The notes: a model not told the origin generated them from the sequence alone. A DNA stretch of 32,043 nt from Streptomyces sp. S.PB5 (GCF_030403745.1 NZ_JAQMWP010000042.1:1-32043), one strand, 5' to 3'; counted from the stretch's first letter, positions 1 through 7,812 are shown. Translations and numbers: made by a program.

Positions 1-57
1 CAGCGCACGGCGCTGGGTGGCATCCGGGTAGGCCCGATAGTTGTAGCGGAGCTGCAC
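1..57 (-). CDS. tnpB: TnpB (IS200/IS605 OrfB) N-terminus, cut by window edge
   Basis: Only the first 19 codons are inside the window, read leftward from a GTG at 57. They encode an N-terminus (Q-L-R-Y-N-Y-R-A-Y-P-D after the start) typical of actinobacterial IS605 OrfB/TnpB, the RNA-guided nuclease ancestral to Cas12. The start lies 28 bp from the divergent tnpA start, which is the IS605 arrangement. The rest of the gene, including the RuvC residues, lies off the left edge, so whether it is intact cannot be judged. Confidence 0.7.
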   Translation of the reverse strand, partial: MQLRYNYRAYPDATQRRAL

Positions 58-84
58 ACTCAAGATCCTACTACGATTGGTCTC

Positions 85-501
85 ATGGATGGATCGAATG
101 ATTACAGGCGTGGAAGACACGTGGTTTCGGCGATGCATGTGCACTTGGTCTTTGTGACGAAGTATCGGCGTGGGGTGTTCACCGACGAGATGCTGACACG
201 CTGCGAGGAGATCATGCGCAAGGTGTGCGAGGACTTCGAAGCGGAGCTGAAGGAGTTCAACGGCGAAGGCGATCATGTCCACCTACTGGTGCACTACCCG
301 CCCAAGGTCGCCGTCTCGAAGCTGGTCAACAGCCTCAAGGGCGTCTCCGCCCGCCGGATACGGCAGGAGTTCACCGGCCGGATCAACCGCGCCATCATGC
401 ACGGGCATCTGTGGTCGCCCTCGTACTTCTCCGCGTCGTGCGGAGGAGCACCGTTGGCGATCGTCCGCCAGTACATCGAGCAGCAAAAACGTCCGCTCTA
501 A
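85..501 (+). CDS. tnpA: IS200/IS605 family transposase TnpA (Y1, HUH)
   Basis: This 138-residue protein matches the usual length of the single-strand DNA transposase TnpA, which excises and inserts IS200/IS605 elements through hairpin ends. The HUH metal motif is visible as H-V-H in GDHVHLLVHYPP (about residues 63-74). The nucleophile is probably the Tyr of VRQYIEQQ near residue 131. The N-terminal stretch MHVHLVFVTKYRRGVF is the family's first beta strand. The start overlaps nothing and faces the tnpB start. The frame is open, so the transposase looks intact. Confidence 0.92.
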   Translation: MDGSNDYRRGRHVVSAMHVHLVFVTKYRRGVFTDEMLTRCEEIMRKVCEDFEAELKEFNGEGDHVHLLVHYPPKVAVSKLVNSLKGVSARRIRQEFTGRINRAIMHGHLWSPSYFSASCGGAPLAIVRQYIEQQKRPL

Positions 502-535
502 CGTGCACGTCAGAGCAGCCTTGAGATGCATTCAT

Positions 536-555
536 CCCCGGCGTGAACGCCGGGG
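536..555. repeat. Subterminal hairpin of the IS605-like element
   Basis: An 8-bp perfect stem, CCCCGGCG (536-543) with CGCCGGGG (548-555), closes a TGAA loop 35 bp after the tnpA stop. Its place and shape fit the foot hairpin recognised by TnpA at an element end. It could also act as a transcription terminator for tnpA. Confidence 0.75.
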
Positions 556-736
556 CTTTCTGCAAGAAACCCGGTAAATTCCATCACCTGCAGGTCCGTC
601 AACCGCGCAGCGAGACAGCCTTGCTGGGTCCCTGCCGCAGCCAGGTTGGAAAGGGCTCCCTGTAAGCCACACCCGGCCCTCCCGGGCCGCCTAACAACTT
701 ACGGAGTGGCTGTGGCCAGCATATTCGAGATACATC

Positions 737-1210
737 CTAGCCCGCTGCCTTCCGCATCCCAGTCAGAAAGCCCCTGATCGCGGCCAGTTCCCGCTCGTCG
801 TGTTCCCGCAGCAGGTCCACCGCCCGATCGATGAGCGGTCCGAAGTGGGACCAGCCGAGGGCGACCGCCCGCTCGTCCACTTCGATGGTGACTTTGCGGC
901 GGTCCCGCGCATCGCGCACCCGCCGCACATGCCCGGCCCGTTCCAGGCGGTCGACCAGTGCTGTGGTTCCTGCCGAGTTGAGCCCGAGAGCGGTGCCTAG
1001 GTGCCCTGCTGTGGTCTCCTCGCCGGCGCGGGCGGCGTCCATCAGGGCGATCAGCGCACGCACGTCGGTGGGGTGCATGCCGTTGCGCTGTGCGAACCGG
1101 GTGCTGTGCCTGCCCAGGTCGACGGCTACCGCGCGCAGCAGGTGGACGATCTCCATCTCGGGTCCCGGCTGGGCTCGTTCGACGAGTTCCTCACCCTCTT
1201 GATCGGGCAC
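737..1210 (-). CDS. MarR-family transcriptional regulator
   Basis: A 157-residue winged-helix repressor of the MarR type. The core carries the recognition region (ALGLNSAGTTALVDRLERAG) and the basic wing (VRRVRDARDRRKVTIEVDE). I chose the GTG at 1210 because GAGG sits six bases upstream; the frame is open further upstream, but that stretch runs through the divergent promoter. It is transcribed away from the alpha/beta hydrolase gene, and paired inverted repeats lie in the 70-bp gap. MarR proteins usually repress their own gene and the divergent neighbour until a small ligand binds; that role here is inferred. Confidence 0.88.
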   Translation of the reverse strand: MPDQEGEELVERAQPGPEMEIVHLLRAVAVDLGRHSTRFAQRNGMHPTDVRALIALMDAARAGEETTAGHLGTALGLNSAGTTALVDRLERAGHVRRVRDARDRRKVTIEVDERAVALGWSHFGPLIDRAVDLLREHDERELAAIRGFLTGMRKAAG

Positions 1211-1224
1211 GGACCACCTCCACG

Positions 1225-1265
1225 TATCATCTCGCTCAACAAGTATCTTGCTGGGCGAGATAATA
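1225..1265. promoter_or_regulatory. Putative MarR operator between divergent genes
   Basis: Outer arms TATCATCTCGC (1225-1235) and GCGAGATAATA (1255-1265) are inverted with one mismatch. Inside them TATCTTG (1244-1250) faces CGAGATA (1256-1262), the spacing typical of MarR/OhrR sites. The whole lies between the MarR start (1210) and the hydrolase start (1281), so one bound dimer or two could control both genes. The promoter hexamers themselves are not clear. Confidence 0.55.
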
Positions 1266-1280
1266 GAGGAGTCGCCGTTC

Positions 1281-2153
1281 ATGAACGCTCGCGATACGTA
1301 CGACGCCGACAACTTTCTTATGGCCTACGACAAGGTCATGACCAAGTGGCCTGCCGCTCGCGAGACGGCGACCGTGGCCACGCCCTTCGGCACGACACAC
1401 GTCAACGTATGCGGCCCGGCCGACAGACCCTCGCTCGTCCTCCTGCCCGGCGGAGGGGGCGCAACCTCCGCGTCCTGGTACGCGCAGGCGGCCGAACTAT
1501 CCCGCACCCACCGGGTGTTCGCCGTCGACTTGATCGGCGCCCCCGGACGCAGCACTCCCGACGGCGACCGCCGCCCCCGTACGGTCGCCGACCTGTCGGC
1601 CTGGCTGGACGCGCTCCTCGACGGCCTCGGAGTGGCCGAGACCGACCTGGGCGGACACTCGTACGGCGCCTGGATCGCGCTGCATCACGCCATGCGCGCG
1701 CCCGACCGGATACGCCGCCTGGCCCTTGTGGACCCGACCCAGTGCTTCGCCGCATTCAGCCCGGCCTACCTGCTGCACGCACTGCCCATGCTGCTGCGGA
1801 ACACACCCCGCCGGGTCCGCGCCTTCCTGGAGTGGGAGACCAAAGGCTCCGCCCTCGATCCCGACTCGCTCGCCCTCCAAGAGGCGGCCGCCGGTTTCCC
1901 TTCTCTGCGACCCGTAACCGGGCCGCGCCCGGCACCGGAGGCCCTGCGCGGCCTGGACCTGCCGGTCTTGTTGCTCCTCGCCGGAAACAGCAGGACCCAT
2001 GACCCCTCCAAGGTGGCCGCCCGCGCCGAGGCGCTGCTGCCACGCGTCGCAACGACCGTGCTGCCGGATGTGTCCCATCACGCGCTTCCGCACGCCATCC
2101 CGCCCGGGGCGAACCGTAGCCTCGCCGGCTTCCTGGAAGGGTCCGGTGACTGA
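1281..2153 (+). CDS. Alpha/beta-fold hydrolase
   Basis: A 290-residue protein of the alpha/beta hydrolase fold, probably a cytosolic esterase or carboxyl-ester hydrolase of unknown substrate. The nucleophile elbow GGHSYGAW places Ser near residue 127. The oxyanion region is LLPGGGG near residue 55, and the catalytic His lies in the DVSHHALP stretch near residue 266. The acid is probably the Asp in NSRTHDPSK near 241. The ATG at 1281 has GAGGAG about nine bases upstream; an upstream ATG at 1248 lies inside the putative operator and is less likely. Its partner is the divergent MarR regulator, so it may act on the regulator's ligand. Confidence 0.88.
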   Translation: MNARDTYDADNFLMAYDKVMTKWPAARETATVATPFGTTHVNVCGPADRPSLVLLPGGGGATSASWYAQAAELSRTHRVFAVDLIGAPGRSTPDGDRRPRTVADLSAWLDALLDGLGVAETDLGGHSYGAWIALHHAMRAPDRIRRLALVDPTQCFAAFSPAYLLHALPMLLRNTPRRVRAFLEWETKGSALDPDSLALQEAAAGFPSLRPVTGPRPAPEALRGLDLPVLLLLAGNSRTHDPSKVAARAEALLPRVATTVLPDVSHHALPHAIPPGANRSLAGFLEGSGD

Positions 2154-2156
2154 GTC

Positions 2157-2282
2157 TCAGCCCGCCCCGGGCGCTTCCTTGTTGGTGTATCCCGCCTTCA
2201 CGAGCCGGAAGTATTCCGCCCGCTCAGCATGGAGCTTCCTGGGCCCCTGCCCCGAGCGCACCTTGCGGACCTCGAAGTCCAT
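2157..2282 (-). pseudogene. IS30-family transposase N-terminal fragment
   Basis: Read from the ATG at 2282, the first 37 codons match the start of Streptomyces IS30-type transposases (MDFEVRKVRSGQGPRKL, then FRLVKAGYTNKEA). The frame then leaves the family and stops at 2157, right at the end of the hydrolase gene. The rest of the HTH and the DDE domain are gone. The sequence between the ATG and about 2325 resembles the outer end of such an element. The deletion that removed the body probably ends near 2165. Confidence 0.7.
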
Positions 2283-2325
2283 CGCACCCCTTGAGCTGGG
2301 GTGTTGCGACGACCCCTAGAACCCA

Positions 2326-2686
2326 AGGACGCGTGGCCGGGGTCTTGGGGTGCACTTCGTTGGCCGGCCGGTTCAACGAGTGATGGGCGGCTGACGTCAC
2401 GCTCTATGGCTGCTGACACGCACATGCGGTCCGGGCCGGCTGGCCAGCGGAGTGGGCCCGCGCCGACGGCGTGCGATGCGGCCCCCCGGACCCTACCGCG
2501 ATCGGAGCGGCTGGCGTTCATCGAGACGGTCAACACGGGCGGGGGAGGGGGTAGTGGCCGCGGCGGTCCGGTCGCCGGCCGGCAGGGTGGGGTGCGGTGC
2601 GTGTGACGGTGCGGGACGGACTATCTGAGGGTCCGTCAACTTTCTTGCCGGGTAAGAGGAATGGTCTTTGCCGGATCATTGCCGCG
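2326..2686. other. Non-coding stretch, no feature recognised
   Basis: Between the IS30 end and the secreted propeller gene no reading frame resembles a known protein. The stretch contains a purine-rich run near 2539-2553 but no clear promoter, RNA or repeat. Confidence 0.4.
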
Positions 2687-2723
2687 TGATCACTCAAATG
2701 TTCATTGCCCGGTTGTGTGATCA
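2687..2723. promoter_or_regulatory. Inverted repeat upstream of the propeller gene
   Basis: TGATCAC (2687-2693) is repeated in inverse as GTGATCA (2717-2723), ending six bases before the ATG at 2729. It could be an operator or a leader hairpin that affects translation start. No regulator is known for it. Confidence 0.35.
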
Positions 2724-2728
2724 GTGGC

Positions 2729-5275
2729 ATGAACCTCGCCCATCCCCCGCGGGGCGCGCGGGCGGCCGTGGTCGCCGCCTGCGCCCTGCTCCTGGTGGCC
2801 GGCCGCGCCGACGCGGCGTCGCCGGCCAGGCCCCACGACCACCTCAGGCCCGGCCCGGTGAACCCTACGGTGAACACCGCGGTCCACTCCCTGGTCGCGA
2901 ACGACGCCGGTGACGGCGGCGGCACCGACCGGGACGATCCCACCGCCGGATTCGCCCAGCAGAACCGCATGAAGGCCGCCCCCGGGATCACGGTCGGGCC
3001 GGGCGCGCTGGTCGACGCCCGCCGGCAGGCCGGGCGGCTGCCGGCCCTGCCGACGCGCTGGTCGGAGGTCACCAACGTGCCTCTGCAGCCGGAGGACACG
3101 CGGTACGCGGACCCGGTCGCCTCGAACTTCGGCGCCGGCTTCGGCCTGAACAGCGGCCGGGTCTCCTCGCTCGCCGTCGACGGGCACACGGTGTACGAGG
3201 GCGCCGCCGACGGCGGCCTGTGGCGCTCGGACGACGACGGCCGCCACTGGAAACCCCTGTCCGACCATCAGCAGACCCTCGCCATGGGCGCCCTGGCCGT
3301 GAACCCGGCCGACCACTCCCTGTGGATCGGCACCGGCGAGCCCAGCACCTCCGGCGACGCCTACTTGGGCCTCGGCATCTACCGCTCCACCGACCGGGGC
3401 CGCACCTGGAAACAGGTCGGCAGGCGCATGGACGGCAGTGTCGTCTCCCGGATCACCTTCGACGGCCAGGGACACCTCTACGCCGCCACCGACGAGGGCG
3501 TCCTGCGCCGTGACGCCGACGACATCACCTCCGACTGGACGGTCGCGCTCGCCCCCGGCGCCCCGGAGACGCGCATGTCCTCGGCGGCCACCGACGTCGC
3601 CGTACGCCCCGACACCGGCGGGCGGCAGGTGGTGGCCGTCATCGCGCGGATGTTCTACGCCAAGGGCGACGCGAACGGCGTCTACGAGTCCGACGCCTTC
3701 GGAAAGCCCGGCACCTGGCACAAGGTCACACCGGCCGGCGACCTGGCGGACGTCGTCCCCGGCCGCTCGTCCCTTTCCTACTCGGCCGACGGCCACGAAC
3801 TGTTCGCCGTCGTCGGCGACGCCACCAACGGCAGCGACGACGGCGACGTCTTCCGCTCGGCCACCGGTGACGCGGCCGGTCCCTGGACGACGGTCGCGGA
3901 CGAGGACGTCCTGAAGGCGGCGGGCGCGCAGAACAGCGAGCCGACCGGTGCCGCCTGGTACAACCAGTACGTCGCCGTGGACCCCGCCGACGCGGACCAC
4001 GTCTACGCGGCGTTCTCCGAGGTCTTCGAGAGCTGGGACGCCGGAAAGACCTGGGCGACGATCGGCCCGTACTGGAACTTCGGCCTGCCGTGCTACACCC
4101 AGGGCCTGATCGCGGGCGGCTGCCCCATGACCACCCACTCCGACCAGCACGCCATCGCCTTCGGCCCGGACCACCGCGTCTACTTCGGCAACGACGGCGG
4201 TGTCTACGAGCGCTCCGCCACCCTGCACCCTGACCCTCTGCTGCCCTCCAAGGGCTGGACCAACCTCAACCAGGACCTGCGCACCCTGCAGTACTACGAC
4301 GCCGCCTACGGCCGCGACCCGGCCACCGGCGCCCTGTCCACCTGGGGCGGCACCCAGGACAACGGCAGTGTCCTGGGCCTGCCGGGCGCGCGCGAGCTGT
4401 ACCAGCCCTCGGGCGGCGACGGCGGCTACGTCCTCGTCGACCCGAAGAACGCCGACCGGGCCGTCAACGAGTACATCGACCTGGACATGCAGCTGACCAC
4501 CAACGGCGGCCGCTCCGACGGCACGACGCCGTCCTACACGAACATCTCCCCGGCCTGCGCCTGGAACGCCAAGCTCGACGGCTGCGACCCGGGCCCCGAG
4601 TTCATCGCCCCCTACACCTCCGACGTCAGCGACCTCAACCACTGGGTCGCCGGCGGCCGGTACGTGTGGGACAACGGCGGCAAGGGCTGGGACACGCGGT
4701 GCACGGCGACCTCCTGCGACTGGCGCAGCGTCCACGACACCGGTGCGAAGCACTCCATCACGGCCCTCGCGGTGGACGGCTCCGTCACCTACGCGGGCTG
4801 GGAGGACTGGAGCGGCCCCCAGTACGCCAGCGGCATAGACACCAACGCGGGCGGCACCTGGCACCGGCTGACGGCACCGCTGCCCAACCGCTACGTCTCC
4901 TCGCTCACGGTCGACCCCCATGACGCCGACCACGTCTGGGCCACGTACGGCGGCTTCACCGAGTCGTACGTCTCCGGCGCGGGCGAGGGCCACGTCTTCG
5001 AGAGCACCGATGGCGGCACCACCTGGACCGACCGCACCGGCGACCTGCCGGACGCCCCGGTCGGGGCGCTCACCCTCTGGCACGGCCATGTCGTCGTCGG
5101 CACCGCCGTGGGCGTCTTCGCGGCCGTACCCGCCGGGCACGGCGGCCGCACCTGGTACCGCCTCGCCGGCGCCCTGCCCAACGCCGGGATCGTCTCCCTG
5201 GACGTCTCGGACGACGGCGGCCGGCTGCTGGTGGCGACGCACGGACGCGGTCTGTGGTCGACGGGCATCTGGTAG
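2729..5275 (+). CDS. Secreted BNR/Asp-box beta-propeller protein (GH74/sortilin-like)
   Basis: About 848 residues with a signal peptide (hydrophobic AAVVAACALLLVAG, cleavage probably after ADA near residue 30). The body is a repeat protein with Asp-boxes S-x-D-x-G-x-T-W: RSDDDGRHW near 166, RSTDRGRTW near 218, ESWDAGKTW near 434 and ESTDGGTTW near 758. Such repeats build the propellers of xyloglucanases (GH74), sialidases and VPS10/sortilin proteins. No catalytic pair can be assigned, so hydrolase activity is only possible and binding is an alternative. Cys residues around 460 and 610-670 suggest disulphides, fitting export. The ATG at 2729 lacks a good ribosome site; TTG 2705 and GTG 2717 are in frame. 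A strong terminator follows at once, so it is probably monocistronic. Confidence 0.8.
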   Translation: MNLAHPPRGARAAVVAACALLLVAGRADAASPARPHDHLRPGPVNPTVNTAVHSLVANDAGDGGGTDRDDPTAGFAQQNRMKAAPGITVGPGALVDARRQAGRLPALPTRWSEVTNVPLQPEDTRYADPVASNFGAGFGLNSGRVSSLAVDGHTVYEGAADGGLWRSDDDGRHWKPLSDHQQTLAMGALAVNPADHSLWIGTGEPSTSGDAYLGLGIYRSTDRGRTWKQVGRRMDGSVVSRITFDGQGHLYAATDEGVLRRDADDITSDWTVALAPGAPETRMSSAATDVAVRPDTGGRQVVAVIARMFYAKGDANGVYESDAFGKPGTWHKVTPAGDLADVVPGRSSLSYSADGHELFAVVGDATNGSDDGDVFRSATGDAAGPWTTVADEDVLKAAGAQNSEPTGAAWYNQYVAVDPADADHVYAAFSEVFESWDAGKTWATIGPYWNFGLPCYTQGLIAGGCPMTTHSDQHAIAFGPDHRVYFGNDGGVYERSATLHPDPLLPSKGWTNLNQDLRTLQYYDAAYGRDPATGALSTWGGTQDNGSVLGLPGARELYQPSGGDGGYVLVDPKNADRAVNEYIDLDMQLTTNGGRSDGTTPSYTNISPACAWNAKLDGCDPGPEFIAPYTSDVSDLNHWVAGGRYVWDNGGKGWDTRCTATSCDWRSVHDTGAKHSITALAVDGSVTYAGWEDWSGPQYASGIDTNAGGTWHRLTAPLPNRYVSSLTVDPHDADHVWATYGGFTESYVSGAGEGHVFESTDGGTTWTDRTGDLPDAPVGALTLWHGHVVVGTAVGVFAAVPAGHGGRTWYRLAGALPNAGIVSLDVSDDGGRLLVATHGRGLWSTGIW

Positions 5276-5294
5276 GGCTGCGGCCCCCGACGAC

Positions 5295-5327
5295 CAGGGC
5301 CCCGCGCCGTCCAGGAGCGGGGCCCTG
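5295..5327. terminator. Strong hairpin terminator after the propeller gene
   Basis: An 11-bp perfect stem, CAGGGCCCCGC (5295-5305) with GCGGGGCCCTG (5317-5327), closes an 11-base loop 20 bp past the stop codon. There is no U-run, as is usual in Streptomyces. It can also serve the TM2 gene that converges from the right. Confidence 0.8.
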
Positions 5328-5344
5328 CGGGTGTGTGCCGGGCT

Positions 5345-5604
5345 CAGCCGCGCAGGACGCCGCCCTGCGTGTCGGCGGTCGTTGCCGGTGAGGAACAGGA
5401 CGCCGTCGACCAGCACCCAGTTGCCGAGGCCACCGCAGGTGAACAACTGCGCCAGGCCCACGCCGACGGAGCCGGCATAGCAGCAGCCGACGCCGAGGCC
5501 GCCGAGGATGATCTGGAGGATGCCCGCGACGATCTTTGACGTGTCGGAGTACGGGCGGCCCTGTGGGTCCACGCCGAAGGGGGCCTCGGGAGAGGGGACG
5601 GTTA
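5345..5604 (-). pseudogene. TM2-domain membrane protein, damaged at both ends
   Basis: Leftward reading gives P-S-P-E-A-P-F-G-V-D-P-Q-G-R-P-Y-S-D and then the two helices of a TM2 domain (SKIVAGILQIILGGLGVG, then GLAQLFTCGGLGNWVLVDG). TM2 proteins are small two-helix membrane proteins of unclear role. After F-L-T-G-N-D-R the open frame leaves the family. Dropping one C from the run near 5375 restores the expected ending D-T-Q-G-G-V-L-R-G and a TGA near 5345, so a one-base insertion broke the end. No ATG or GTG lies in frame near the N-terminus, and the sequence beyond 5604 belongs to another gene. Both the start and the stop are therefore lost. Confidence 0.65.
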
Positions 5605-6085
5605 TGTCAACCGCTCCTGGCTGGCGTGCTGGGTGCGTATCGACTCCGAGATCCTCGGCACAGGCCACGTCGACCGCCCAGAGGACCTTGCTCCCGGCGA
5701 GTTGGTGACCGGGGGCGAGGCATGGGTCCAGTACCGCAGCGGCTTGATCGACCCGGACATGTTCGGGGTAGCCGGCACCGATCACGCCTGGGGATGGGCC
5801 GAGATCAGCGGCAATGCCGTCCGAGACTTCGCCGCGCTGTCCAAGCTGGAGACGCTGCCCTGGGACGAATGGGGCCGTATGACCGCAGCGTACGAAGACA
5901 AGGCAGGAGCCGGGTACGACCGGCTCATCGACACGGTTGCCGCTGTCTGTGCCAAGGACGACCCGTTGTCCTTGACGCGCCTGTTCGCGTACGAGGACCT
6001 GGCCGTTCCGCAGCGCATCGTCGGGGAGAACGGGCAAGGCATCGGCCAGTCCCTGGCACCGTTCAGGTGGCAACGGTCTGTGTAG
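5600..6085 (+). pseudogene. Transglutaminase-like protein, C-terminal part only
   Basis: The frame gives WVRIDSEILGTGHVDRPEDL, then AWGWAEISGNAVRDFAAL and LPWDEWGRMTAAY. I recognise this as the C-terminal region of Streptomyces transglutaminase-superfamily proteins. The N-terminal part with the Cys nucleophile is missing, because homology begins near 5610 where the TM2 gene is also broken. The last 20 residues, after LAVPQRIV, look foreign. A GTG at 5633 could start a 150-residue product, but nothing suggests that product would be active. This is a relic joined to its neighbours by deletion. Confidence 0.6.
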
Positions 6086-6285
6086 CTGTCGCCAGGACGG
6101 GCCGAGGCGGCAGGAGCCCGTGGTCGCCGAGGCGGTAGCCCCGGCCGCGGGAGCATTTCCTGCCGGCTGTGGTCCGGCGGAGGCCGTCGTCTGCTGTGGT
6201 CAGGTCCCGAGGTGGGCACTTCCCGGGCAGTTTTCCGGTCGCGGCTTTTTGAGAGGGTTCGAAGTGTTTGCCTGCTTGCAGTGGT

Positions 6286-6537
6286 GTGCGTGAGCATCGA
6301 GGTGCGGCAGCGGTCCTGGTCGTGGAGTGGGGGCACGATCCTGGCGTCGCCTGCTGCGGCGGCGGGTCGGGGGTGAGGGGTCTGCTGTCGGCTCGGCAGG
6401 TTCGGCGTGGCGTGAGGGAGGAGAGCGTGCGCAGGGCCCGTGTTGGCGTGTTGGCGGAGGTCGTTGCCGTGGTGGTGCTGGCCGGCGCCGGTCCGACCCG
6501 GAGCGTCGCCTGCTGCGGTGGCACGGGGAGCTTCTAG
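6286..6537 (+). CDS. Small CCGG-peptide ORF(s): units two and three in one frame
   Basis: Unit three alone is a convincing gene. GTG at 6427 lies five bases behind GGGAGG and encodes 36 residues: a short basic start (VRRAR), a hydrophobic core (VGVLAEVVAVVVLAGAG) and the tail PTRSVACCGGTGSF, then TAG. This looks like a signal peptide or membrane anchor followed by a tiny exported peptide with adjacent cysteines. Unit two is in the same frame from GTG 6286 with tail PGVACCGGGSGV, but it has no stop and reads into unit three. The product could therefore be an 83-residue double peptide or the short one. Function is unknown; a secreted peptide or RiPP-like precursor is only a guess. Confidence 0.45.
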   Translation: MREHRGAAAVLVVEWGHDPGVACCGGGSGVRGLLSARQVRRGVREESVRRARVGVLAEVVAVVVLAGAGPTRSVACCGGTGSF

Positions 6538-6598
6538 TGCAGGGGCATCCGCCGGCGCAGGTGCTGGTGCTGGTTCAGGTTCCCTCTTTCGGCAAGGA

Positions 6599-6731
6599 GA
6601 TGCGAGGCGCAGTGCCGTTCTCGGTGTGTTCGTGGCCTTGGCGGTGGTGCTCGCGGGAGCATCCCGCGCCGGCCGCTGGCGCTGGCCGGACGGAGAGCGT
6701 CGCCTGCTGTGGTGGCGGGCCGGGCTTCTAG
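6599..6731 (+). pseudogene. Fourth CCGG-peptide unit, frameshifted
   Basis: Behind AAGGAG an ATG at about 6599 reads into a tail R-T-E-S-V-A-C-C-G-G-G-P-G-F and TAG (6729-6731). The hydrophobic core expected between them (VLGVFVALAVVLAGAS) lies in the neighbouring frame over 6612-6662. The unit therefore carries a frame disruption relative to unit three, or uses both frames. I read it as a decayed copy. Confidence 0.4.
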
Positions 6732-6770
6732 CTTGAGGAACTGCTGAAGAAGTAGCTCCCGGCAGCCTTG

Positions 6771-6808
6771 CGCTGGCGGCCGGGGACGGCTGGGGCTGGG
6801 CGCCAGCG
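6771..6808. terminator. Possible terminator hairpin after the CCGG array
   Basis: CGCTGGCG (6771-6778) pairs perfectly with CGCCAGCG (6801-6808) around a 22-base G-rich loop. Its position about 40 bp past the last array stop fits termination. The long loop makes this uncertain. Confidence 0.35.
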
Positions 6809-6967
6809 CCCCGGATATTGAGTGATCAGCATACAAGTGACCAGTTGACCGGTGGTGTTCGGCCGTGCTCGAAGCGCCTGGTGCGGGTCGAGAAACGCCA
6901 CTTGCCATGAGGGTGTCGCCGGAACAACGGTTTTGGCCCCACCTGTGGGCCCATCCAAGGGAGAGAC

Positions 6968-7543
6968 ATGAACTCGCTGAAGTCGTTGCGGATGCGCTGT
7001 GCCTCGCTGGCACTGGGGCTGGTGGCCGTGTCGGTGTTGACCACGGCGGTGGCTTCGCCGTCGGTCGCGGCGCCGGCGCCCACGGCCTCGTCGGTGCAGG
7101 CGGCGGATGTCAGGTTGGAGCGGCAGATTGCGGGTCTGCTGCGGCACAACGAGGGTGCTGAGCGGGTGGGGAAGGACCGGGTGCGCCTGGAGCCGGGCGT
7201 GGAGATGACCGTCCTGGCGTCGACCCGCGCGGCTGCCGGGATGAGTGACTGCCGGGAGGGTTATGCCTGTGTGTGGCAGCACGACCAGTACAACGGCTAT
7301 CGCCTGGACTTCTACTACTACGGCACCTACGACCTGGGCGGCTACAAGATGCCGGACGGTACCGGCTGGCGGGACAACATCACTTCTTTCTTCAACAACC
7401 AGACCGGGGGTGCCTGGATGGTCGCCAAGGACTGGGTCGGCGGCGAACTGGTATGGATCTTCGGCGGGCCGGGTCGGTCCTCCCAGTCCAATGTGGGCGT
7501 GGACAACAATGACCGGGCCGATGTGATCGAGCTGTACGCGTAG
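6968..7543 (+). CDS. Secreted peptidase inhibitor family I36 protein (SMPI-like)
   Basis: A 191-residue exported protein. The signal peptide is clear: basic MNSLKSLRMR, core ASLALGLVAVSVLTTAVA, with cleavage probably near ASPSVAA. A propeptide-like linker follows. The C-terminal half from DCREGYACVWQHDQYNGY onward is the crystallin-like I36 fold known from the Streptomyces metalloproteinase inhibitor SMPI, and two Cys close together (about 98 and 104) match the family. It would block thermolysin-type proteases outside the cell, if active. GGGAGA lies just before the ATG. Two hairpins follow the gene, so it is a single-gene unit. Confidence 0.85.
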   Translation: MNSLKSLRMRCASLALGLVAVSVLTTAVASPSVAAPAPTASSVQAADVRLERQIAGLLRHNEGAERVGKDRVRLEPGVEMTVLASTRAAAGMSDCREGYACVWQHDQYNGYRLDFYYYGTYDLGGYKMPDGTGWRDNITSFFNNQTGGAWMVAKDWVGGELVWIFGGPGRSSQSNVGVDNNDRADVIELYA

Positions 7544-7579
7544 CCCGGGCCCGCAACGCCCGAGAAGCCCGAAGGCGCC

Positions 7580-7607
7580 TGCGATCGCCGGCCGGCCGGC
7601 GATCGCA
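7580..7607. terminator. 28-bp perfect palindrome after the I36 gene
   Basis: The 14-base arms, 7580-7593 and 7594-7607, are exact inverse copies (TGCGATCGCCGGCC and its complement). The palindrome lies 37 bp past the stop. It can form a long GC-rich hairpin, so termination is the simplest role. Confidence 0.7.
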
Positions 7608-7675
7608 CCACGGCCACGGGGCCCGGCTTGTCGGTCCCCGGGCCGGACAATCCCACCGCATCACCGGCCTGAACG

Positions 7676-7715
7676 ACGCGGCGCCGCACCGGCACGACAG
7701 GGTGCGGCGCCGCGT
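7676..7715. terminator. 15-bp stem hairpin, second terminator
   Basis: ACGCGGCGCCGCACC (7676-7690) pairs perfectly with GGTGCGGCGCCGCGT (7701-7715) around a 10-base loop. With the palindrome at 7580 it makes a double terminator that insulates the I36 gene. Confidence 0.7.
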
Positions 7716-7812
7716 TCGGCGTCACACCCCAGTGCTGGAAGGTGATCGGGCAGATGCCCCCGCAGCGGCACCTGGCCGCCCTGCTCCGCTGGAAGTGCGG
7801 ACGCCAGAACCG

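Larger units (their letters stand above)
1..555. mobile_element. IS200/IS605-family element, one end
   Basis: The element holds divergent tnpB (off the left edge) and tnpA. Its inner end is marked by the hairpin at 536-555 just after tnpA. Elements of this family have no terminal inverted repeats and use subterminal hairpins instead. The exact cleavage site past the hairpin cannot be fixed without the empty site. Confidence 0.75.
6150..6731 (+). repeat. Tandem array of four diverged small-ORF units with a V-A-C-C-G-G motif
   Basis: The sequence gCGTCGcCTGCTGyGGyG recurs at about 6186, 6344, 6503 and 6697, always followed by a Gly-rich tail. Spacings are about 158, 159 and 193 bp. Upstream of each motif lies a short hydrophobic-coding stretch, and the bases before units one and four also align (GCGGGAGCAT). 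Units three and four end in the same codons, TTC TAG. The units are best read as copies of one very small gene; only the third looks intact. I do not recognise the family. Confidence 0.6.

Noticed and set aside
671..690. Terminator for the MarR gene at CGGCCC/GGGCCG
   Set aside because: A six-base stem is too short to stand out in such GC-rich DNA.
1001..2002. Rightward frame of 333 codons overlapping MarR and the hydrolase
   Set aside because: Arg/Pro-rich out-of-frame reading of the hydrolase gene; the hydrolase frame has clear catalytic motifs.
2702..6073. Antisense open frame of more than 1100 codons across the propeller gene
   Set aside because: It is the high-GC shadow of the rightward gene, with Val/Gly/Arg-rich nonsense. 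Only the short TM2-like piece at 5345-5604 is protein-like.
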